NCBI GenBank assembly: GCA_018712135.1
Contig: DVHK01000109.1
Coordinates: 1 to 53,328, forward strand
Origin: Candidatus Coproplasma avicola
GTDB taxonomy: Bacteria > Bacillota > Clostridia > Christensenellales > Borkfalkiaceae
DNA: 53,328 nt
Direction: 5' to 3'
Shown: one piece after another, positions 10,601-19,782 of the stretch
Numbering within the stretch: position 1 is the first letter of the stretch
How the letters are laid out: each line of letters starts with the position of its first letter
Notes under the pieces: generated by a model
The model's database searches: none
Told to the model about the DNA's origin: nothing
What the model saw: the letters and a program-made list of their open reading frames with translations, nothing else
Translations under genes and position numbers: made by a program

Positions 10601-10773
10601 GCGTAATAGTCGCATTGCTCGGCATATGGGCGTTCTTCCTCATCCGCGGGTATCTCCGCCGCAAAAAGGCGAGGCTTGCGGGCGTTCAGGAGAGCGGCAT
10701 CGCAGACGACGCGTCAACCTTTACAATAAATAAAATTTCACAGGAGGATGATGAGCATGAAAAGAATGAGTAG
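7687..10773 (+). CDS. Membrane-anchored glycoside hydrolase family 3 protein with reversed (alpha/beta sandwich - FnIII-like - TIM barrel) domain order
   Basis: N-terminal TM (YAVFIFVCFLALIFFIANIVV); EEGIVLLKNEDALP..., YPLGYGLSYTTFDW...VTNTGDVAGKDVVQVYV, then TIM-barrel motifs FIKHFALNDQETNR and GMVITDYN; C-terminal TM YWVIGLIVADCVIVALLGIWAFFLIRGYLRRKK. Confidence 0.9.
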   Translation: MNKKKRIRYAVFIFVCFLALIFFIANIVVTQEQFLYNTVCSVLGWPRRTLVSGDPSQYQYYTSDYSTKEETLSAANAFNEKIVEEGIVLLKNEDALPIPTPESDQSVSRKPKLSVFGHNSVNLVYGGSGSAGGDGSEGASTIYDSLQAAGYEYNPVLKSFYESSAAGEVRDTPTMGDNTLAGVRIGETPIGNYTDAVRQSYSEYSDAAVVVLSRVGGEGFDLPRTMKTSLTDSGEKVEGARSAEDHYLQLDENEVNMLREVMEHFDNIIIVINSSQTIELGFLDDPSHYLYTDGNWATSDQAQRQMDKIKGALWIGSPGKSGINALGRVMNGSVNPSGKTVDTYARDFTKDPTYNNFGTNNVLHGNEYYTINSKGNPMGREEYLVEYEEGIYVGYRYYETRYITEGENGDAWYQDNVVYPLGYGLSYTTFDWQLLNKEELENMAVTPESTFTVKVRVTNTGDVAGKDVVQVYVNPPYYDGGIEKSEVVLVGFAKTPLLPAAKDATADNPNWCDLEIEVKAEYFASYDYNDANTNEHTGYEIEHGDYELRVSRNAHDALDAAVVNVPEDIKMTEDVKTGATVQNRFDDVSGYIKKYMSRTDFDGTWPQSPTQDERIVTQEFLDSLTWDGNDAGEKWEATQMPEGGTGKSVQLYELIGKPYNDPLWEDLLDQLSIETMAELIGTGNYHSMAIDAIGKPKTIDSDGPVGFTPFMGDPSVYGTCTYASGCLLGATYNVELAKEMGEMIGNEGIIGNVAGDGTPYSGWYAPAVNIHRSPFSGRNWEYYSEDGYLSGIMAANVIQGAQSKGVYTFIKHFALNDQETNRNGVLTWANEQSMRELYFRPFEIAVKDGGTRAVMSSFNRIGTVWTGGSYELLTEVLRDEWGFEGMVITDYNYATPYMDPDQMIRAGGDLNLTQKWWPGTENTPTQVTSLRQATKNILYTVANSNAMNGYGYGVVYKYLLPYWVIGLIVADCVIVALLGIWAFFLIRGYLRRKKARLAGVQESGIADDASTFTINKISQEDDEHEKNE

Positions 10774-11758
10774 GCTTTTGTCAGTTCTGCTCGGCGCGGT
10801 GTTGGTCGCCGGCACAATATTAATTGCCGGCTGTCAGACCGAAGGCGGCGGAACGACAGAGCCTGAAAGGGAAGTCTGCCTCGTCGAAGTCGAAGGCGGT
10901 AGCGGTGGCGGGTATTATTACAAAGATACCAACTGCACAGTGGTCGCCGACGAGGTCGAAGGCAAGCAGTTTATGAAGTGGGTTTCGGGCAACAGGGAAC
11001 TTTCCGACAGCTCTACCTACGTATTCACCGTAACCGAGGATATCTCCCTTGAAGCGGTGTTTGCCGATGATGTTGATGTCAAAGACCTTTGCGACATAAA
11101 CGTAAAATTCGGCACGGGTTCGGGTAGATATTTTGCCGGCACCGAGCGCGAGCTTAAAGTTTCCGAAGAGTATTCCGCGCTCACTTTCGCAGGCTGGGAG
11201 GCAACCTATAAAGACGACAACGGACAGGACGTGACCGAGGTTATCTCCACGCAGAACCCCTATACTCTCACAGTTGAAAGGGATATGGATATAAAGGCGT
11301 GCTTTGAATCGGCTACGCTTGCGACGCCCGACAATTCCGAAGGGCAACATTTCAGAATAGCTGCAAACGGCGCATATGAATTTGACCGCGAAAAGAATGC
11401 CGATGGCAGCAGAAAAACCGTGTTTGTCCTCGGAGTGGCATATCTGCAATACCGCATGTACGACTCCGCCGACCCCGAAGCGCAGCCCATAGCAGTATTT
11501 AAAATCGTGCCGATAGCTAACCCCGCGACAGACGGAGCAAAGGCATACCTTGAAAATTCCGAAGGGCAAAGACAGGATCTCAAAGGTCCCCTCGGCGACC
11601 TCTATCACGACGAGGACGCGGGCAAGGCGCAGATACGCATTCTCCTCGGAATTGAAACGGGCAAAACTTACTACTTCGACGTCCAGGCTATCGCGGTAGA
11701 AGATTCACCCTTCGTAAGCAGCGAAATCTCCGTAAGGGGACCCGGTTGCACGTTCTGA
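10757..11758 (+). CDS. Lipoprotein with divergent InlB-B-type repeats plus an unrecognised C-terminal module
   Basis: Lipobox LIAGC; VEVEGGSGGGYYYKDTNCTVVADEVEGKQFMKWVSG...; AGGAGG SD; C-terminal segment ends SSEISVRGPGCTF. Confidence 0.8.
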   Translation: MKRMSRLLSVLLGAVLVAGTILIAGCQTEGGGTTEPEREVCLVEVEGGSGGGYYYKDTNCTVVADEVEGKQFMKWVSGNRELSDSSTYVFTVTEDISLEAVFADDVDVKDLCDINVKFGTGSGRYFAGTERELKVSEEYSALTFAGWEATYKDDNGQDVTEVISTQNPYTLTVERDMDIKACFESATLATPDNSEGQHFRIAANGAYEFDREKNADGSRKTVFVLGVAYLQYRMYDSADPEAQPIAVFKIVPIANPATDGAKAYLENSEGQRQDLKGPLGDLYHDEDAGKAQIRILLGIETGKTYYFDVQAIAVEDSPFVSSEISVRGPGCTF

Positions 11759-11778
11759 TAACGGAATAGGAGGAAAAT

Positions 11779-14700
11779 ATGAAACGTAAATCATTGTTAA
11801 TACCCCTGTTCGTCGTTGCGCTGGCGATAGCGCTGTGCATATCGGCGCTGACCGGTTGCATCGGAAGCGGCAGCGGAAACGACGATAAAGAACAGACATA
11901 TACCGTAACCGTCACGGGCGGTACAGGCGGCGGCGAATACGAGGAAGGCGAAGAATGCACCGTAACCGCCGAACTCGGTGAATACGAAACGTTCGTCCGC
12001 TGGGAAAATGCCGACGGTGAGGAGGTCTCCACCCAAAACCCCTACACGTTTGAAGTGGAGGGTGATGTCACCCTCGTCGCGGTTACAAATACGCAACAGG
12101 TCACCGTTACGGTTGATGGCGGCGTAATAAGCGGCACCGAGCTCTACCAGACTTCGGTAGACATCGGTTCGACGGTCAGCGTAACCGCGCCCGACGACAA
12201 GTCGGCGCCCTTCCTGTACTGGCAGATAGACGGTGTAAAACAGTCGGAAGAAAATCCCTACTCGTTTGTCGCCGAAAAGGATACACGCATCTCTGCGGTG
12301 GTCGATGTCGTCTGCCTTATCAAGGTAGATGGCGGCACCATTTCGGGCGGTGAAACGAGCCATATCTTCAAATCGGGCGAACAGTGCACCATAACTGCTG
12401 ACGCGGCTCCTGAAAATCAGTCGTTCGTCTATTGGTACATTCTCGACGAAAATGGTGAAGAGGTTATAATCTCCCGCGAGGCGAGCTACACCTTTAACGT
12501 GGCCGAATCCGAAAAGTACTACGCAAAATACAGCAAAGTCTACACCGTCACCGTCGAAGGCGGCTATATCCGGACCGAGAGCGGAAATGTTACCGAGCTG
12601 AACGTGATGGAGGGAGGTTCCTGCACGGTCAACCTCGATTACGAACTCATACCCGAAAATAAGGGCTTTGTCCGCTGGGATCTCGGCAACGGCGTAACTT
12701 CCGAGCAGATGACGTATGCCATAACGGACATAAACGAAGATTATACGGTAAAAGCCGTATACGGCGATCTCATAAGGTTTGCCGCACCCGAAATGGACGC
12801 AAACCAGATGTTCCGCTACAAGAACGATTACAGACCTCTCGAATTTGACAGAGGCACGTCTACCGTTTTTGTTCCAAATGTAACAGGCGTAATGTTCTAT
12901 ATATACACGAGCGCGTGGGCTGATACCGATGATTATGTCGGCAGATTCATGCTCGTAGGCGATACTTCAGGTTATAAGCTGACCACGACAGACGGTCAGA
13001 CTCTTCTGGAACTTGAAGGCGCTGCGGGCAACCTCTGGCTCGAAACCAAAAACGACTACACCAAGGATGATTTATTTGAAGCATTCGCAACGGTATTGGG
13101 CGAAGAATACAGCTCAACAACGCCTTACTTCCTCGCCGCGCAGACTCTCGGCGTCGAAGGTTCGGTCTATGCATCTAGCGAAATTTCTGTAATCGGGCCC
13201 ATGGTGTTTGTCGAAGAAAGCATCCCTTCGCACACCATAACCATTTCCGGCGGCACCATTACAGGCACGCAGCTTACATCTGTAACCGCATACAAGGGAC
13301 AGACGATAAGCGTAACATCTTCTGCCGAAAGCTTCAAATTCTGGCTTGTAAACGGCGAAGAGGAAGTCGCTCAGGCGACCTATGAATTTACGGTTGAAGG
13401 CGATACCGAACTTATCGCCGTATTCGACGAAGTTTACGACATAAGCGTCGTCGGCGGCACGTTCGAGGACGGCGAAACTCAAGTAAAGGCGGTTGCCGGT
13501 CAGCAATACACCATTTACGCCGACGAAGCTCCCCAAAACCAGGAGTTTGTATATTGGTATATCCTCGGTGCAGACAATGAGGAAATAATCGTTTCCGACA
13601 ACTATGAATATACCTTCACCGCCATGGGCGAACAGACATACTACGCCAAGTTTAAGAATACTTATCTTCTTACTGTAAACGGCGGGTATGTCGAAGGACT
13701 GAGCGGCGACGACGGCGTATACACCGTTATCGAGGGCGAAAGCTACACTGTGGTTGCGAACATTCCAGAGGGCAAGGGTCTTGTCGAATGGAAGATAGGT
13801 GACGAAAGCGTTTCGCAAGACGTAAAATACGTCATTCCCGCAATTTCGGGTAATGTAACCATAGAAGCCGTATACGATGACCTCGTATATCTGTTTGAAG
13901 TTCCCGAAATGGATCAGAACCAGATGTTCGATCTCGAAAAGGACAGCTATTCAACTATCATTCTCGACAGAATGAAGATAGACGGCGATTCAACCAATGT
14001 TGATCCCGAAAACAGAAAGACTGCCTTTGTCGAAAATGTCGACCATATAACTTACTATATCTACACTTACGGCTACGCAGATAAAAACGACTATGTGGGC
14101 AGGTTTATCCTCACCCGTCAGCTCAACAACGACGGAAAATACAGTTACTACCTTGCAACCGTCGAAGGCGTGCGCCTTCTCGACTTAAAGGGCAATGCGG
14201 GCGACCTGTACCTCGACCAGTACAGCCGCGAAAGGCTGTTCGCCGATGTGTTCTCAAAGGTGGTTGAAGGTTACAGTCCCACGACCCCTTATTACCTTGC
14301 GGCGCAGGTCTGCGGAAGGACGGGCAGCATATACGCTCCCAGCGAAATTTCCGTAATCGGCCCCCGCGCGTTCATGGCACAGGATGTCCCCGCTTACACC
14401 GTCAGCGTTGAAGGCGGCGTAATAACCGGCACCGAACTGACCACGGCGACGATATATGAGGGTCAGACAATAAGCGTAACGGCAACTTCCCCCGACTTCA
14501 AGTACTGGAACATAAACAATACCGACAAGTCGGTAGATAAAACGACGGAATATGTGGTAACGGCAAACACGACGTTTGTCGTCGGCAAGGACGAAACCTT
14601 TACCGTCAGCGTTGAAGGCGGCACGCTTCAAGGCGGAGGCACCCAGGCGCAGATATCTTCGGGCGAAGAGTGCACCATAGTCGCCGAGGAACAGAGCGGC

Positions 14701-15516
14701 AATAAAGTATTCTTCGGTTGGTACGTCATGAACGGGGAAGACAAGGTTCTCGTCTCCTCTGATGCGGAATACACCTTCTGGGTATTCTCGTCGCAGACCT
14801 ACATCGCCGAATATGTCAACACCCACACCGTCACCATAATATACGGCGGCGAGCTCTACGAGCAAAAGACCTATCTCGAAGGTGAAACTGTCACGGTCAC
14901 CCTCGACCTTTCAAAGATTCCCGAGGGCATGGGCTTCACGGGTTGGAGAATAGGCGATGAAGTCGTCACTACCGGGCTTACGTATGAGTTCGTAATCCAG
15001 GGCGACACCACCATAAAGGCGGAATTTGCCGAACAGGTGCACGAATTTGCTACACCCGATATGGATAAAAACCAGATGTTCAGATACAGCGGCGATTACA
15101 ATCCTCTCGAATTCGACAGAGAGCAGAGCGGCGGTACAGCATTTGTTGAGCATGTCGACCACATAAAGTTCTATATCTACACCTCGCCCGATGCGGACAA
15201 GGGAGATTACATTGCAACTTTCATTCTCGACGCAAAAGGTCAGGCGGGTAGCGATCCCCGTTATGTATACAGGCTGGCGACAAATGAAGGGGAAACTCTC
15301 CTCGCACTCGAAGGTATACCCGGAAATCTCTGGCTTCAAACGAGGGACGGTTACAACAAGGATAAGCTGTTCGAAATGTTTGCAAAAGTAATAGGCGAAA
15401 ATTACAGCGCCGATCAGGAATATTACCTCGCGGCGCAGGCGTGCGGAGCGGCAGGCAGCATTTATGCTCCCAGCGAAATTTCCGTAATCGGTCCCGCACC
15501 GTTCAAACAGAATTAA
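11779..15516 (+). CDS. Large lipoprotein with multiple InlB-B-type repeats and three copies of the EISVIGP module
   Basis: Lipobox ALTGC; repeated VTVEGG/GGTISG...FVYWYILDENGEE units; three copies of NQMFRY...YIYTS...AAQ..G..GS.YA.SEISVIGP. Confidence 0.85.
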   Translation: MKRKSLLIPLFVVALAIALCISALTGCIGSGSGNDDKEQTYTVTVTGGTGGGEYEEGEECTVTAELGEYETFVRWENADGEEVSTQNPYTFEVEGDVTLVAVTNTQQVTVTVDGGVISGTELYQTSVDIGSTVSVTAPDDKSAPFLYWQIDGVKQSEENPYSFVAEKDTRISAVVDVVCLIKVDGGTISGGETSHIFKSGEQCTITADAAPENQSFVYWYILDENGEEVIISREASYTFNVAESEKYYAKYSKVYTVTVEGGYIRTESGNVTELNVMEGGSCTVNLDYELIPENKGFVRWDLGNGVTSEQMTYAITDINEDYTVKAVYGDLIRFAAPEMDANQMFRYKNDYRPLEFDRGTSTVFVPNVTGVMFYIYTSAWADTDDYVGRFMLVGDTSGYKLTTTDGQTLLELEGAAGNLWLETKNDYTKDDLFEAFATVLGEEYSSTTPYFLAAQTLGVEGSVYASSEISVIGPMVFVEESIPSHTITISGGTITGTQLTSVTAYKGQTISVTSSAESFKFWLVNGEEEVAQATYEFTVEGDTELIAVFDEVYDISVVGGTFEDGETQVKAVAGQQYTIYADEAPQNQEFVYWYILGADNEEIIVSDNYEYTFTAMGEQTYYAKFKNTYLLTVNGGYVEGLSGDDGVYTVIEGESYTVVANIPEGKGLVEWKIGDESVSQDVKYVIPAISGNVTIEAVYDDLVYLFEVPEMDQNQMFDLEKDSYSTIILDRMKIDGDSTNVDPENRKTAFVENVDHITYYIYTYGYADKNDYVGRFILTRQLNNDGKYSYYLATVEGVRLLDLKGNAGDLYLDQYSRERLFADVFSKVVEGYSPTTPYYLAAQVCGRTGSIYAPSEISVIGPRAFMAQDVPAYTVSVEGGVITGTELTTATIYEGQTISVTATSPDFKYWNINNTDKSVDKTTEYVVTANTTFVVGKDETFTVSVEGGTLQGGGTQAQISSGEECTIVAEEQSGNKVFFGWYVMNGEDKVLVSSDAEYTFWVFSSQTYIAEYVNTHTVTIIYGGELYEQKTYLEGETVTVTLDLSKIPEGMGFTGWRIGDEVVTTGLTYEFVIQGDTTIKAEFAEQVHEFATPDMDKNQMFRYSGDYNPLEFDREQSGGTAFVEHVDHIKFYIYTSPDADKGDYIATFILDAKGQAGSDPRYVYRLATNEGETLLALEGIPGNLWLQTRDGYNKDKLFEMFAKVIGENYSADQEYYLAAQACGAAGSIYAPSEISVIGPAPFKQN
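12103..15513 (+). repeat. Three tandem composite protein-coding repeats (~1.1 kb period)
   Basis: Composites ~12103-13206, ~13237-14371, ~14401-15513 each consist of InlB-B-like units followed by an EISVIGP module. Confidence 0.75.
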
Positions 15517-15529
15517 GGAGGATATTTTG

Positions 15530-18500
15530 ATGAAGAGCGGTATTAAAAAATCAATGCTGCGCGCCGTCGCAATTCCCGTTGCGGCAATCCTCGGATTGGG
15601 CTTTAACGCCCAATTCGTGGGCGCCGTGGGCAGCGGAATAGCCAATGCGGCGACGGGCGAAGAATATTATTACTACGACACTCAGTACGAAAGTGCAGAG
15701 CAGGTCAGGGAAGCCGCAACGCAGCTCAACCGAAAGATGGCTTCCGAGGGCATGGTTCTTCTCAAAAACGAGGATTACCTCCCCATGAAACCCAGGCAGG
15801 AGGGCGGCAAAATAAATGTAAGTATCTTCGGCAAAAGCTCGGCAGATATCGCCTACTTCGGCTTCGGTTCAAGCGACAGTATGGCGATAGGCGGCGACTG
15901 GACGCGCGAAACAAAGCCCTTCTACCAGGCTTTCGACGGCACCGTGTTCAACGTCAATCCCACGCTCAAAGCCTTTTATGAGGACGACAACGCATCGGGC
16001 AAAGGGCGCCTCAACGGCGACTTCCACGGTTCGCTCGATGCCTACCGCGCGGGGCTTTCCACGGGCGAAACTCCCCAGTCTATGTACACCGACGATGTAA
16101 AAAGCAGTTATGCGCAGTATAACGATGCGGCTATTGTCATGCTGACCAGGGTGCGCGGCGAAGGCAACGACCTGCCCAAAACCAGTCTTAAAAGCTGGGG
16201 CGGCGAAAAGCTCGACAGCGCCCGCAGCGGCGACGACCACTACCTGCAACTCGACGCGTACGAAGTCGAACTGTTGCAGGAAGTAATGAAGAATTTCAAC
16301 AACATAGTTCTTCTCATAAACGCGTCGGGCCCCATGGAGGTAGGTTTCCTCAACGACCCCACGCACTACCTGTATACCGATAACAACTTCACAAGCAACG
16401 TCGAGGACGCCGAAGAGCAGATGGGCAAGATAAAAGCTGCGATCTCCGTCGGCTTCCCCGGAACTGACGGCTGCTTTGAAATTCCCCGTCTGCTCACGGG
16501 CGAAGTTACCCCCTCGGGTCACCTCGCCGATACGTGGGTGTACGACATGACCAAGGACCCCACTTATCAGAATCAGGGTTATAACGGCGCCGCAGACGGC
16601 AACACCTATGGCGCGCCCTACGTCCACTACGACGAGGATATATACCTCGGCTACCGCTATTACGAAACGCGCTATGTAGAAGAGGGCGAAACCCTTGCCG
16701 ACGGCGAGGAGTGGTACCAAGGTCAGGTGCAGTATCCCTTCGGCTACGGCCTTTCATATACCGACTTCGATTGGGAGCTCGTATCATCCGAAAATTCGGG
16801 AGAGGGAGCCGAGCTCGATAAGTTCGGCACCATAACAACAAAGGTTAAGGTGACTAATACGGGCGCGTACTCCGGCAAAGAAGTCGTTCAGCTCTATTAC
16901 AGCGCCCCTTATTACGAGGGCGGAATATCCAAGTCGCACGTCGTTCTGGGCGGCTTTGCCAAAACAAAGCTGCTTGAACCGGGTGAATCGGACACGGTAG
17001 AAATCAAACTCAACGTCTCCGACATGTATTCGTACGATTGGAGCGATGCAAACCTCAACGATTTCAAGGGTTACGAGCTTGAACAGGGCGAATACAAAAT
17101 TGTCGTCGCCTCCGATGCCCACGAAGCGGCACAGCGCGCGGCTAATCCCGACAACGAGTTCACCAAGGTTTACAACATAACCAAAGGCTTCACTTACGAA
17201 AACGACACTACTACGGGCGCACCCGTAAGCAACCTCTTCGATGATGTAAGCGGCACGCGTAAGGTCAACGACCCCGAAACTTTTACAGGCGTGCGCGTGT
17301 ATATGTCGAGGGACGACTTTGAGGGAACTTTCCCCACGCCCGCATCCGAAAAGAAGAGCGGCAAACTTCAACAGCCGTGGACTTACACCATATCCGAAGA
17401 ATTCGACAGTCAGAACCCTTGGTATTCGGAAGAAATGCCCACTCAGGCTGAAACTCCGGGAACGGCAGAAACAAACAAAATCAAACTTTGGCATCTGCGC
17501 GGCAGGGACTACGACGACCCCCTGTGGGATGCTTTCCTCGATCAGCTCACGGTATCTGAGCTCGTCACCCAGATAGAAAACGGCTTCTTCGGCACCCGTC
17601 CCATCGCATCGGTAGACAAACCCTCTACCTATGACGACGACGGCCCCCTCGGCAAGCGCCACTGCCCCGACGTTCAGTGGGTAGACAACACCACAACGGC
17701 ACAGACGTTCAACACCGACCTCGCTTATGCGCAGGGCGTGATGATGGGCGAAGCCGCCCTCTGGGGTATGAACCATGCCGATGGCTCCAACATGATGGCT
17801 CCTCCTGCGGGCATTTATGGTGCAAAGCCTGAGGGCAGGGGCGGCACTTACGGACTTGGTCTCAACACTCACCGTTCACCCTTCGGCGGCAGAAACTTCG
17901 AGTATTTCTCGGAAGACGGCTTCCTCGGCGGCAAAATGGGCGCAAATGTTGCAAAGGGTTCGCTGTCAAAGGGCTGCTATCAGATTTCCAAACACATCTT
18001 CTTGAACGATCAGGAGACCGAGCGCGGCACCTTGCAGACATGGGCGAGCGAACAGGCTATCCGCGAAATTTACGGCAAGCCCTTTGAAATCGCCATAAAG
18101 GAAGGCGGGCTCAACGCCCTTATGGCGGGCGTAAACAGCGTAGGCAACGTGCCTTGTTCGCAGAACTGGGCGCTTCTCACCGGACTCGTGCGCAACGAAT
18201 GGGGTTTCCGCGGATTTGTCATAACCGACCTCACGCGCTTCCCCGTCGACATGTGCATACGCGCCGGCTGTAACACAATGATGGTGCACAACCAGCTCAA
18301 CACCCCTGCGACCGACCCCGAGCATTTAACTGCCACGCAGCTCACCGCCATACGCGAATCGGCTAAGAGCGTGTTCTACACGGTAGCCAACACCAACGGC
18401 GTGCAGGGTTACGGCGGCGCGCCTCTCGATGCAATAGAGTACGGCGGCGCTAATACGATCTATGCGGTAGAGGGAGTGTCTAATGACCTCTCTGCCAACA

Positions 18501-19756
18501 CCGCGCAGAATGCACTCACGGGCGACACCGATCTCGTTTACTCCGTAGCCGAAGGATCTTCTCTCCCCGAGGGCATGACGCTCACTAAGGACGGCGTTCT
18601 TACAGGCGCTCCCGCGGAGGCAGGCGACTACACCATAACGCTCAGCGCCGATGAAAAGCTCGGTGAAGATTCGCAAATCGCATATCCTTACAAGGCGGCT
18701 ACAAAGCAGTTTAACCTCAAAGTTTATGCCAAGGACGAAATTCCCGACACGATTATCTTCGAGGACGACTACTTGCCCACTATACCCGTCGGGTTTGAAT
18801 ATTCGCAGAGCATAAGCAGTGCGGTCGTATTCGACGAAGAGGGCAAACTTACCACCGATGTCGAATACGCGCTTACGTCAGACAGCGCTCTTCCCCGCGG
18901 ACTTAAACTTGAAAACGGTTATATCTCAGGCATTTGTACGGCGCCCGAAGGTAAATATTTCTTCACTGTCCGCGCCTCTGCCGAGGGCAGAACGTCCGTC
19001 GAACTTGACTTCATAGTGCGCGTTAAGGAATATAAAATAGACTATCCTGCACAGCAGCTCCAAGACCTTCACGTCGGTCAGTCGGCTTACTTCTCGGTTG
19101 CAGGTGCAACCAATGCCGACGGGCTCGAAATCGAATACGCCCTCAAAGACGGTTCGTCCCTCCCCGAAGGTCTCACGATCAGTCGCTTCGGCGTAATTTC
19201 GGGCACACCTGAAAGGGCATACACTTCGCATAAGTTTACTGTTGTGGCAAGGGCAAATCTCGCCGCGCCCGCAGAAACAACTTACGAAATCAATGTTCTC
19301 GGTCTTGAAATCGCAGACGTAACTTATGAAAACGTCCTCATCGGCAAAGCTTATTCGTTTGCGCTCAACGCCGCTCCCAACGATGGCGGTACGGCAGAAA
19401 ACGTCACTTACTCCTTGAAGGAGGGAAGTTCGCTACCTGCAGGTTTCTATATGTCGAGTGATGGCATAATCCGCGGCGTCGGCACGGAAATCGGCGACCA
19501 GTCCTTCACCGTTGTAGTCGAAGCCGAAGGCTACGTTCCTGTTGAAACTACCGTAACCATCAACCTCTACGGCATATTCGAGGATGAGCCCACGAGCGAT
19601 GTCGACGGTACTCCCATGGATGAACCTCCCGAAGAGTATCATGGCGGCGTAAGCGGTTGCCAGGGCTCTGTGACAGGAATAACCATGATAGGCGGTCTTG
19701 TTGTCCTCGCGGCGGTCATCGCAGGAGCAAAGATCATAAATTCAAAACGCAAATAA
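15530..19756 (+). CDS. Surface-anchored GH3 family protein with reversed domain order, putative Ig-like (He_PIG-type) repeats and C-terminal TM anchor
   Basis: Signal peptide-like N-terminus; EGMVLLKNEDYLPM..., YPFGYGLSYTDFDW, SKHIFLNDQETERG, GFVITDL; four SSLPEGLTIS-type units; tail GITMIGGLVVLAAVIAGAKIINSKRK. Confidence 0.88.
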   Translation: MKSGIKKSMLRAVAIPVAAILGLGFNAQFVGAVGSGIANAATGEEYYYYDTQYESAEQVREAATQLNRKMASEGMVLLKNEDYLPMKPRQEGGKINVSIFGKSSADIAYFGFGSSDSMAIGGDWTRETKPFYQAFDGTVFNVNPTLKAFYEDDNASGKGRLNGDFHGSLDAYRAGLSTGETPQSMYTDDVKSSYAQYNDAAIVMLTRVRGEGNDLPKTSLKSWGGEKLDSARSGDDHYLQLDAYEVELLQEVMKNFNNIVLLINASGPMEVGFLNDPTHYLYTDNNFTSNVEDAEEQMGKIKAAISVGFPGTDGCFEIPRLLTGEVTPSGHLADTWVYDMTKDPTYQNQGYNGAADGNTYGAPYVHYDEDIYLGYRYYETRYVEEGETLADGEEWYQGQVQYPFGYGLSYTDFDWELVSSENSGEGAELDKFGTITTKVKVTNTGAYSGKEVVQLYYSAPYYEGGISKSHVVLGGFAKTKLLEPGESDTVEIKLNVSDMYSYDWSDANLNDFKGYELEQGEYKIVVASDAHEAAQRAANPDNEFTKVYNITKGFTYENDTTTGAPVSNLFDDVSGTRKVNDPETFTGVRVYMSRDDFEGTFPTPASEKKSGKLQQPWTYTISEEFDSQNPWYSEEMPTQAETPGTAETNKIKLWHLRGRDYDDPLWDAFLDQLTVSELVTQIENGFFGTRPIASVDKPSTYDDDGPLGKRHCPDVQWVDNTTTAQTFNTDLAYAQGVMMGEAALWGMNHADGSNMMAPPAGIYGAKPEGRGGTYGLGLNTHRSPFGGRNFEYFSEDGFLGGKMGANVAKGSLSKGCYQISKHIFLNDQETERGTLQTWASEQAIREIYGKPFEIAIKEGGLNALMAGVNSVGNVPCSQNWALLTGLVRNEWGFRGFVITDLTRFPVDMCIRAGCNTMMVHNQLNTPATDPEHLTATQLTAIRESAKSVFYTVANTNGVQGYGGAPLDAIEYGGANTIYAVEGVSNDLSANTAQNALTGDTDLVYSVAEGSSLPEGMTLTKDGVLTGAPAEAGDYTITLSADEKLGEDSQIAYPYKAATKQFNLKVYAKDEIPDTIIFEDDYLPTIPVGFEYSQSISSAVVFDEEGKLTTDVEYALTSDSALPRGLKLENGYISGICTAPEGKYFFTVRASAEGRTSVELDFIVRVKEYKIDYPAQQLQDLHVGQSAYFSVAGATNADGLEIEYALKDGSSLPEGLTISRFGVISGTPERAYTSHKFTVVARANLAAPAETTYEINVLGLEIADVTYENVLIGKAYSFALNAAPNDGGTAENVTYSLKEGSSLPAGFYMSSDGIIRGVGTEIGDQSFTVVVEAEGYVPVETTVTINLYGIFEDEPTSDVDGTPMDEPPEEYHGGVSGCQGSVTGITMIGGLVVLAAVIAGAKIINSKRK

Positions 19757-19782
19757 TTTTTTAAAAGGAGATTTGTATTTAT

